NCBI GenBank assembly: GCA_034698045.1
Contig: JAQGAU010000110.1
Coordinates: 1-40,351 of the forward strand
Source of the DNA: Paramacrobiotus richtersi
Taxonomy: Eukaryota > Tardigrada > Eutardigrada > Parachela > Macrobiotidae
Reading direction: 5' to 3'
DNA: 40,351 nucleotides
Shown: in pieces, positions 1 to 8,654 of the stretch
Layout: each line of letters opens with the position of its first letter
How positions within the stretch are numbered: the first letter of the stretch is position 1
The notes under the pieces: generated by a model
What the model saw: only the letters and a program-made list of their open reading frames with translations
Databases searched by the model: none
What the model was told of the DNA's origin: nothing
Translations under genes and position numbers: made by a program

Positions 1-2
1 AG

Positions 3-68
3 AAGGAGAGCCTGGGAGAGGCGCTGCGCCGACTGGCCAAAAGCCTGGAGGATGTCGGCTCGTCTTGA
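3..68 (+). CDS. 3' end of a gene entering from the left (partial)
   Basis: The first 66 bases read without interruption in frame 3 to a TGA at 66-68. The peptide ends LAKSLEDVGSS and is rich in Leu, Glu, Arg and Lys in an amphipathic, helix-like spacing, with GC-rich third positions typical of the confirmed exons in this window. The bases after the stop turn AT-richer. This is probably the last exon or its end. No family can be recognised from 21 residues, and the start lies outside the window. Confidence 0.35.
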   Translation, partial: KESLGEALRRLAKSLEDVGSS

Positions 69-843
69 GCCGAGATACGCATGCGGCTGGAATATTATGA
101 CCTGCCATCGAATGCTTTCAACTTCCAGGCTTCGAATTGCGACCGTTTCGAATGCGGTACGCACGCGCCCATATCCGGAATATAATATTGAAACTTTTGC
201 TGGTTTGATTATTTCGGAAACGACCACAATGAATTTATTTTACAAATATGGTTAAGTTATTTAGTGATTACTTTCATCTAAATGTTTTTGAGCTTGTTTC
301 TCATTTATTGTCGCATCGATTTCCTAGAAACTGCGCTCTTTAGTTGTTGGCCATAGATGTGTGCTGAACAGTCTCCTCTGTCAGTGGATTTCTGATCAGT
401 TTTAAATGGTGAAAGCAGCAAAGCCTAATTTTGTTCTGTGGTAGGGACATTTATTAGCCGCTCCGTCGTGATGACCTTTGTCGTATACGTTAGTGTCTGA
501 TGCAACGCCAGCATGCACGATACAGTGCATCACCGGTATCTTCAACGCTACAACCAGTGCTGGTAGAATTTGAATGATTTGACAAAACTACGGCGTAGAA
601 CCCGTTGAATCAGTACAACAGCGTGACTACAAGTCACGCTGACTACAAGGTCAGACTACAAGGTGAGACACTAAGCAAGGAGGTTTACTTAGCAAGATTA
701 ACATGCTCCATTTAAACGATTCTTTATTATACGCACGAGAAGAGCTATAAATTCAGACAACATTCAACAATTTACAGTACACAGTACAGTACCGTACAGA
801 TACTACACAAAAGAGTACCACATATAACTACACGATTCGCTTT
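69..843. other. Intergenic stretch with a small palindrome
   Basis: No coding exon was found here. It contains a perfect 10-bp inverted repeat with a 3-base spacer at 619-641, followed by two more partial copies of the motif GACTACAAG up to about 662, and a run of CAGTACA-like repeats at 772-800. It separates the convergent ends of the gene at the left edge and the minus-strand neprilysin-like locus. Confidence 0.5.
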
Positions 844-2159
844 TTACCATGCACGATTTCTCATCACAGGATTCATCTTGCTGCCAAGGGTACAATTGAA
901 ACTCTGGGAGAACTCCGGTATGTTAGAGACGGGCCCGTTTACACGCCATTTGCCCGGCGCGTGCAAGTCCGTCAGAAGCGTTTGGCGTTCGACTTCCGGA
1001 CTCGGTTTCTCGCACCATATCTGTGATTATTACGTCAAACATCAAACAGTCCGTTCGAGAACAATCCGGGGCAGTGTTTAGATAGTAACCGTTATGTAAA
1101 AAAATCGTCCGAAAGTAGTTGTAGGTACATTGTGCGAATAAGCATGCTTGCAAATTAAAACTGTAAGCACTAGCCACCAACACCAAGCCAAGCCTTGTAG
1201 ACGTTTGAACTGCATGTGTGCATCGTCGATAATCAACTCAAAGATTTGGAAACTTATGTGTAAGTATACCGACAAACAAGCACACAGACAAAACAAAGGC
1301 TATTGCGGCGGAGTATAGAGGGCTCCACTTTGCATCAGTCGATTATTCTTGCGCACAAAGCGTATGTTCCTACCTGTGCGGCAGACAGGAAGGACAGCTG
1401 CAGCGGCATGAACTGCTCCACTCCAGGTAAACAGCTTCCGGTTTGGTCAAGCGTTTCAAATAGCGGGTGTAACCCTACCGGAACGATAAGTTATACTGAA
1501 AGTGTTTCCTTATCGGAGCAATACTCTAGGTATTTTCCAAAAGGTAGGAGACTGGTCTGAGATATTAGATGAAAGTCTAACCTTGAGAGATGCGCGGAGT
1601 CCGCCTTTGTCGGCAATGTTCTCTCCGGCCGTCATTTCACCGTTGACCTTCCCGCTGGGCACTGCGTACTGGCTGTACTGATCCACTAAGGCATGAACGC
1701 GGATGTTAAACGCATCCAGCGTCTTAGTCGTCCACCACAGTCGTCGTACGCCCACACTGTCGAAGTTAGTTCCGGTGTCGTCGAATCCGTGTGTGATCTT
1801 CATGCCGATGCCTCCGTAGTTCAAGTACTGCGGAGCGCTGGGCTCGAAGAATGGAATGGGCAAAACAGCCGCCATTACAGCTGGAAATTAGGACATTCCA
1901 GTGCAGTGGTGTAGCGTATGAAAAACTAGTTTTTTGGGAAATCTTCAGCTGGAGCAGGTTCATTCCTTTAGGCTCGTACCTTTACTCAGCTTGTTCTGAA
2001 TCGGCTCATAGCTTGCATTGATGAGACTAATGTCCAGCGTGTCCCTGAGTGCATCATAAGGGACGCGTGTCTTGATCAGTTCTCTCCTCTGCTGTATCAG
2101 ATTGTTCTTATTGGTCTGCAGGAGGTTATGGTGCCATTTAACGGGGAACCAGGAGAGCA
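844..2159 (-). pseudogene. Truncated, metal-site-deleted neprilysin-like (M13) locus
   Basis: Four minus-strand exons encode the C-terminal third of an M13 metallopeptidase: 2159-1980, 1880-1582, 1474-1374 and 1020-844. In order they carry LINASYEP (the family's VNAYYxP), PQYLNYGGIGM, THGFDDTG, GENIADKGG, LPGVEQF, APGKWRVNGP and GSKMNP, then a stop. M13 enzymes are membrane-anchored zinc peptidases that cut small peptides. Several things are wrong with this copy. The N-terminal two thirds and membrane anchor were not found upstream. Four residues are missing between GGIGM and ITHGFDD, so the HExxH zinc/catalytic motif is gone (GGIGMKITHGFDD remains). The exon ending at 1582 leaves phase 0, whereas the next exon needs phase 1. 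The usual C-terminal CxxW reads NRAW. The first and last intron junctions (2159/1980-1880 and 1374-1020) are clean. It is most likely a decaying gene copy; an expressed inactive protein is the alternative. Confidence 0.85.
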
Positions 2160-2632
2160 CTAATATCCACAAAGCACTAAAAAGTAACGTGAAGAACTGT
2201 ATTTTATGGTTGCCGTGTATCGCAGCAGCTTACGTCATGGCTGGAAACGTCGTTTGCAACTGAGGGAAAGGTATTATGAAACGATCAGTAATTATTAAGT
2301 CCACATATTGCCGGCGCTTGTTGGCCCTCAGGGAAGTCGGGATCATTTTACATCAAGTCACGTGGAAGCTTTATACGGTATGTCGCTTGTTAAACCACGC
2401 GGTTAGAGCAGACAAAACTCATATCTACGTTTAAACTTTACCAGATCACTGCTGCTTGGAGCAGTTTTTGCTTTTGACACCAGTAGAAGACGTGACCAGT
2501 GACCAAAGGTGTCAACCTAAAACAAGGTCCACTGTATGTTCAGAGTCTGAGGGGTCGGAGTCATGCAAAGCCCATTACAATGACCGCCATGGGGCAACTC
2601 AGTACATGTTCATAAAGGTACATGTCACAGCG

Positions 2633-3495
2633 ATGGAAACGGCCGTGGAAGAAGATGGAGTGGTAGCGTTAAAGGAAGCCGCGCAGATCGATGCCAAGAT
2701 GGCGGGGGAGAAGGCCGCAGCATTGGCAACGAAAGTCGTTACCAAGCTGGCAGAAAGGGCGGCCACCAAAGAGGCAACTCGGAAGGTATGTACGGAGTAG
2801 TCGAATTATATGGTGAAGGTCATGGCCCATATCATTTACGGGTGGGGCTACGATTGGGTTAAGAGCCGTCATGGTCAGGTAGGATGTATGCTGGATATAC
2901 AGAGGTGCTGGGCCAAGTCTGGGCAAAAGCGTTTGACACTGTTCCCTCCTCTCTTGCGCAGCGTTTAGACATATATTCAGCGCTTTTTTAGGACAACTTT
3001 TCGTCCTCTATTTAACGCGTTTCAGAGAGATCAGCTGCCTGTCATCTGGTTCTGCAGAACCCTGTTTGAACAAGCAGAGGTAGGGGGCGTTTTTACTGGT
3101 CGTATAAATACTACTCCAGAAACTGCCGCATCATGTATTCAGGTACCTAGTATGCTACATTTCATACAACCCAACCATACTTTGTTCGTAAACTAAAAAC
3201 AACTTCATTTTACAACGAAAGTGTAGAAAGGCAAACCGTTGAACTTCGTCTCCCATAGACCTCTATGTTAAAAAACATGAGACGGAAAAGTGCCCATGGA
3301 CGCGCTAGAGTAAGTTTTCCAAAACGGCTTGCCGATTTGCAGAAACAGCATGACAGAAGTATGTCACAAAAACCATCAGAACGGATACCCGATGCCTTAG
3401 CGGCCCGTAGAGCATTTTCGAATATTGGCATGAAATTCACCTCAAGCGCGCGACAAAGTTATAACAAAAAACACAGCTGGAGATCTAAGGTGTAA
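2633..3495 (+). CDS. Small basic protein, two exons, unknown function
   Basis: Exon 2633-2785 starts METAVEEDG and is an Ala/Lys/Glu-rich helical stretch that ends at a good donor (AAG|GTATGT). Exon 3259-3495 follows a TCCCATAG acceptor in matching phase 0 and ends with TAA, giving 129 residues. The second half is strongly basic (NMRRKSAHGRARVSF, SYNKKHSWRSKV), which would suit a nucleic-acid- or cytoskeleton-binding protein, but no family was recognised. The exon before 2633 may be a continuation, because the bases just upstream (TGTCACAG) could be an acceptor. In that case the ATG is internal. The 473-base intron carries one copy of a 30-bp inverted repeat. Confidence 0.45.
2897..2926 (+). 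repeat. 30-bp inverted repeat, left copy
   Basis: This block matches the reverse complement of 3994-4023 at 29 of 30 positions; the core is GGTGCTGGGCCAAGTCTGGG. The copies lie about 1.07 kb apart and point towards each other. They could be terminal repeats of a small non-autonomous element or two copies of a dispersed repeat. No clear target-site duplication is visible. Confidence 0.8.
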
Positions 3496-4595
3496 TATAT
3501 TTGGAACGGCTTTGTGCACGTTGGGGATTTGAAGTGAAAAGGACATTCTGGTTCGTCCTCTACAGTTTCATTGCAAAGACACCCATGTGCGACTTCATCG
3601 GGTCCTATGACAGAGGTCAAACTAACCATAAGTCAACTTTTACCCTGTTTCTTGCGCCACCGCCCGCAGCAGACGTCAGCGGCTCGAAATAAGTCTTTCT
3701 TGCTTCTGGCGAGAACGCAAAAGAAGGCTCTTCCAAATAAACATACCTTAACAAAAAAATACTCATTCTACAATTTCAGAGGAATTATTGTATCAGTTTT
3801 GAGCGAAGAAGAGCACGGGTCGGATAAGTTTCTGAAACCGGTGTGATTTGATTTCGAATTTGTAAAAAATTCAGGTGACCTGAGAAAACCAAACTTTATA
3901 CCATGGAAGATAGCTGAATGAATGGGCTTCTGAAATACGTTAAAAAAGTAACTGCTCGGCTTCATGGTGGCCGCTGGGGGGAACCGAATCCGGTTGCCCA
4001 GACTTGGCCCAGCACCACTGTATGCAGAATCGGAACCGAGGTAGATTTGTTTTCCGGTAGCGGCTATTGCACCGCTCCACCGGATAGCTTTGCATCTACA
4101 CTACCGTTTGATGGTATGCATGAGCAACATGCAGCAGCGTTAACCTTGCGCGTGACAATCAGGAACTGTATGAAAAGTTTTATAATACAGACAGGAACAT
4201 GTTGATGTATGCCGTAATCGAAATGACAGATATGGATTATGTGCAAACTGCTCATATTGATTTCATACCTGTAGAATAAGTAGATTGGAAGAAGTATGGG
4301 TGGCACTTGTACGAATAATACCCATCAATCTTCGCAGGTGGTAATCTGATACTTCATACATGACGGAGTGTAAGAATCGGTCGGGAAGAGCGCTTCCGAT
4401 TGCGGTAGATTCAATGCCTAAACGATCGGATTTATCCGGAATCCACTTTGGCTGCTTATCGACTGGATGATAGATAAATAGTGTGATGTTTGCACAGATA
4501 ATATTTCCAATGTTTTTTCACGATTTTGCATCAGCTAAAAGTTCACGTTTTTTTGCAGCCGCTGATCAGTGTTCTTCCCTCCGAAAGGAAAGTAA
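3496..4595. other. Intergenic stretch upstream of the GPCR gene
   Basis: Apart from the 30-bp repeat copy at 3994-4023, I see no supported exon. Open frames at 3571-3846 and 3918-4205 have no recognisable motifs and no splice-consistent partner. The last 100-200 bases should hold the promoter and 5' leader of the GPCR gene. Confidence 0.4.
3994..4023 (-). repeat. 30-bp inverted repeat, right copy
   Basis: Reverse-complement partner of 2897-2926 with a single mismatch. It lies in the otherwise unassigned stretch between the basic-protein gene and the GPCR gene. Confidence 0.8.
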
Positions 4596-6195
4596 ATGGA
4601 ATACACCAACATTTCCTCAACTTTTTATAATACTACACGCGACGGGCCTCACTGGTCAGTGTATCCAGTAACAAAAGTAATCCTGACCGTTGCCGGTTTA
4701 CTGTTGAATACATTTTGCGTGATTCTCATCACTTCCTCATCGCCTCTACGCACGACATTTTCCGTCTACATCATCGCCGTGCTGAGCAGCAATCTACTCA
4801 GCTTAATCACATACTACCCGTTGTCCATCGTCCAGGATCTGTATAGTGTGTGGCGACTAGGGAACGTTGTCTGCGGTGTGCTGATGTACGGCAGCTTAGT
4901 CACGCGGGGATTATGCCTGCACTTTCACGGACTCATCACTTTTAATCGTTACTGGGCCATTCTCTTTCCCATTGCCTATCGGACGTACCATTCCGCTAAG
5001 ATCGCTGTGGCACTGTGTGTTGTTTCCACGGTTTATACCCATGTCACCGAAGTACTGGTGATTGTGCTGGATTTCAAGTAAGGCCACATATTTGGGCGAT
5101 TATCTTCTGCTTTTGTATGATTGTCACATCACTATATTGCGTAGAAACCAGTGCAGTTGTTGAGGTCACATTCGTCACAGTTTTGTGAGCGACTTGGTTA
5201 TTGTTTATTCTCAGTGACAACGCTAGCGCACAGATTACTACATGATTCGAAACATTAATTGTTAAAACATCCGATCTTATCTCGTTCATTAAACCGCGCC
5301 TTAACACCAGGCATCGCGCCCAAAACTGCGGCCGCATTGCCCTTAACAAAAGCAACAGAAAAACGCTGTTTCAAAAATGATCCAGAGCACGGGTCGCCTG
5401 ATCTTTCAAAGACTTTTCTACCTAAAAATTTGAAAAGTGCTTTCGTCGAATCGCTAAAAACACCCAGCGTCTCGCAGGCGATAGGATCAAACTTATACTG
5501 GTTTGACAAAGCGGTATGGTGTAATCAAAGTTTTTTAGAATGCATTAGCATTACCAAAACGCAGATCGATAACAAGATCATCATACTGTGTACTAACCTC
5601 AGGGATTAAGCCTATACCATACATATCTCACTGTCCGTACGTTTTCAATTTTGTTAAACTTTTGTTTCGTCACCAGAAACTAGTTGGTCGGTTGAAATTT
5701 GATTGGTTTGTGACATGTAGGTATCACCGCTTTACCGTGGAGCAGTCAAACTGTATCATCGACGTGATCGCCCAGAAGCTGTTAATTGGCGTAACCTATG
5801 CTATCAACTACGGCATCGCACTGGTGATCATCTTCATCTACCCCTACGTTCTCTGGACGCACCTTAACAATCGCCTTAGCGCGACCGTCGGAGCGGGAAC
5901 GATCGCGGAAAAGGGTAGCGCTAACGGGAAGAAAGGCCGGGTGTCCAGTTCCATGACGGCCGTTACATTGTTGACCGGCAGTGTAGTAGTGTGCTGGCTC
6001 CCGCACGCGGTCATGATGGCCGTGTTGTATATTAGCGAAGCGGATTCCAAGAAAGATACTTGGGATGTGGTGTGGTTGTTGAATATGCTACAGCCAGTGT
6101 TTGACCCATTGATATTTCTCTGCAGTATGGAGACGCTGAGGAAAACGATGGCTGCGCGCTGGAAAACTTTTCTTCAAGGAAGATTTTGTACATAA
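4596..6195 (+). CDS. Rhodopsin-type (class A) G protein-coupled receptor
   Basis: Two exons, 4596-5077 and 5721-6195, join in phase 2 across a 643-base intron and encode 318 residues. The short N-terminus has two N-glycosylation sites (NIS, NTT). Seven hydrophobic segments follow: TM1 near 27-46 with LLLN, TM2 near 56-80, TM3 near 91-116 after WRLGNVVC, TM4 near 136-157, TM5 near 181-206, TM6 near 239-265 with CWLP, and TM7 near 275-296 with DPLIF. The conserved disulfide pair is Cys93 and Cys172. Three conserved positions differ from the usual: the TM2 Asp is Asn66, DRY is NRY at 117-119, and NPxxY is DPLIF at 289-293. The third intracellular loop is short and basic. It should sit in the plasma membrane. 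The ligand cannot be named; a peptide or orphan receptor is most likely. Confidence 0.9.
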
Positions 6196-6522
6196 TGTGT
6201 TGTACCCGGTTTTTGAAGTACAGTATTCTCGCATTTCGGCTTACTGATTCTCGATCGGAAGAGGGGGGTTGGCAGCTACTTCACCGTCTTTAATGCAGTT
6301 ACCGCTTCAGAATCGTGTTGTTATAAAACTTTATTTGGTAAACATATCTGTTTCTTCCTATACAAGACATACAACATTGTACACCCATTGTCGCGAGTAT
6401 GCTAACTGTACGAGTACTACGCACATGTATTCAAACAGCAGTTGTTACGGTACGTGACCACTTGAAAATCTTCGAAAATGCAAAAAAAAGCCCGATCGTT
6501 CGGATGGACATTATGGATACGC

Positions 6523-7271
6523 TCAAGGGGGCGTCTTGGGTGGCGTAGCCGGAGCCGCAGGTGGAGCCGCTGCGGATGCGGACTGTGAACCAGCTACATA
6601 ATGGACCGGCATCATGAAACACCAATAATCATCAACACTTTCAAACTTCGAATTACACATGAAATAGTGCTGTCGCAATCAAGGCCAATATTTATGACGT
6701 CATTGCAGATCAAAAGTACTCCCCAGTTTCAAACGCTTTGATTGCATTTCATACTGGGCCAATAGTCAGAAATTGGCCATCTTTATATCCAAACCTGTAT
6801 AGCATACATTTGCCTGTACGTACCTAACATCTGATGAAGAATGTATCCCCACAGGAAACCCGTTACATCCTGTCCCATACCCCACGGCCCATTGGTACCC
6901 ATGAACTGCCGCTTGACGCGACTCAACGCCGAATCTGTTCATTGACATTAAATGTTACAGACCCTGTTTCTCTCTTTTTCTAAAAAGTTATACACTTTTT
7001 ATTGGTTAGACAAACGCGTACTCATATCGACACAAACCAACCCAATCAAGTAAAAAACTTATTCCAACCAGCACGACATGGAACAGTGCTGGTAATCAAC
7101 TGTGCACTCCCACGCATGGTTTCTACACTTAAGCGTTGAAAAAAAAATTGATAGGCTTTCCCCAGTTTTCAAAAAGAAACTCTCTGTTCTGTTTGATCAA
7201 TGCGATTTACCTGACGCGGAGGCTCCCGGAGAAGGAGGCGCGTGGTGCACTGTTGCGTCGGTGAAGAGCAT
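6523..7271 (-). CDS. Small three-exon protein of 80 residues, unknown function
   Basis: Assembled by phase on the minus strand: exon 7271-7211 (starts MLFTDATVHH, ends TCAG|GTAAAT), exon 6934-6824 (acceptor GAACAG, donor TTAG|GTACGT) and exon 6593-6523 (acceptor TATGTAG, stop TGA). All three phases agree. The protein has a Pro/Ser/Ala-rich N-terminus, a central core with RQFMGTNGPWGMGQDVTG followed by FLWGYILHQML, and a Pro/Ala tail ending ATPPKTPP. The core could be a membrane-associated helix preceded by a Gly-rich turn. I do not recognise the family. Each exon is too short to stand out as an ORF. The main support is three matching splice phases plus coding-like codon use. Confidence 0.6.
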
Positions 7272-8654
7272 AGGCGATATTATTAAGACGACCAGCAACC
7301 AACAAGTTATCTGTGTGCAATACGACGCCATTGTACAATCAATGTGTATTCTGACTGACTGTATTCAGAACAACTGCTGTAACGTATTTTTCTGCGGTTT
7401 TGGTTGGATGTTTAAGTATCACATTGTAAAGCGGAAATTTGGCACATGTACAGGGAGCGGAAGCAGCATGAGTATCCATTTCATAAGGCATGATGCAAAT
7501 GTGCAGCTTGAGCGCTGTGGTTAGCATCTGCCGACACTTAACCTCATGCACGGTTCTAGAGTTTGGTACTGCATAACCAGATTGTCTAATGGTTGATATC
7601 TTGACAATACACTGTCAGTTAATGAACAGCGCGCTATGAAAGAGCTGACCACAAAACAATCACGTACGTGGAAAATACCCCAAATGCATATACAGTAGTG
7701 TGGTACAGTATGTAGATGCAATGCGTGCGGTTTTAGGAGCGTACGAGAGACTGTGGGCACGTTATATTGTAGAGGTCCGCACAATTGTACATCTCTAACA
7801 ATTGTACAATACTATATTAACAACTATAGCAATTGTACAATACTGGTAATGTCTGATTAACTAATGCAACAACTCAATATACATAGATCTCGTACTTCCA
7901 TGCCCCAGGTAGCCATCGCCACATGACATATCAAAGCGCATTTAAAAGGTGCTCTTTGGGAGATTAGCAGCAGATCTTACGAGGTACTGATCTGATAATC
8001 TGATTTGTCAAAGCCGCATCAGAATTACGGTATGTCTGCGTGAAGATGTGCGGTACTATTGTCAGAGCTTTGTACGCTATTTTCCATTGATATCGGAATG
8101 ATTTTGTTGTAAGTTGTACGAACGGATGGTCCGGCAAACTTCATTTTCTGCACATAAGTACGTAGCTGACCCGGACAACAGCGCGAACTAAAGCAACTGC
8201 TGGTATTCTTTAGTATGTATTTACGAAACATCTCAGAGGAGGTACACCATGAAATAAAATTTAACTCCAACATACATGCGAAGATGTCTTGTTATTATTG
8301 TTCCGCTGAACACTGAATGTGCTCAAGCAGTCGATCAGCCAGGTGTCTGGACCAAGTTGTACGTACGAAGCACATCGGTTACATGTGTAATAGTTTAGCG
8401 ATGCTGTAATAGCGTAAACTTCCGCATTCGCCGGTCGACGTGAACCCACTGTTTGCAGACAATGTGGACAGCCTCAGGTCAGAGTATCACTTCTACAAAG
8501 ACTGCGTCTTGCTCATCGTTGCAACAACATCGCGGCATCGTGTGTTTTGTCCGTGTATAGTGAGTTCTTTTGCACATATCTTCGACAAAATTTCGAAATT
8601 CTCCCTATCGTTTCCGTGCAGGTTTACAACGTCTCTCCGTATATTTCCCTGGGA
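7272..8654. other. Intergenic stretch with short AATTGTAC repeats
   Basis: No supported coding exon. A self-complementary motif CAATTGTACA occurs three times at 7781-7845. The right end probably holds the promoter and a non-coding first exon of the secreted-protein gene: a GTGAGT donor near 8560 and a TTTCCGTGCAG acceptor at about 8611-8621 would remove a small intron from its 5' leader. Confidence 0.4.

Noticed and set aside
2960-2995. Possible extra exon after the acceptor CTCTTGCGCAG in the basic-protein gene
   Set aside because: Reads into TAG after nine codons in the required phase, while the direct joining of 2785 to 3259 keeps the frame.
5259-5609. Plus-strand frame of 116 codons inside the GPCR intron
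   Set aside because: The flanking GPCR exons join in exact phase across it. It has no recognisable motif and would break the receptor between TM4 and the second extracellular loop.
7102-7524. Plus-strand frame of 140 codons
   Set aside because: No motif, and it covers the first exon of the better-supported minus-strand small gene. A frame of this length is expected by chance in 40 kb.
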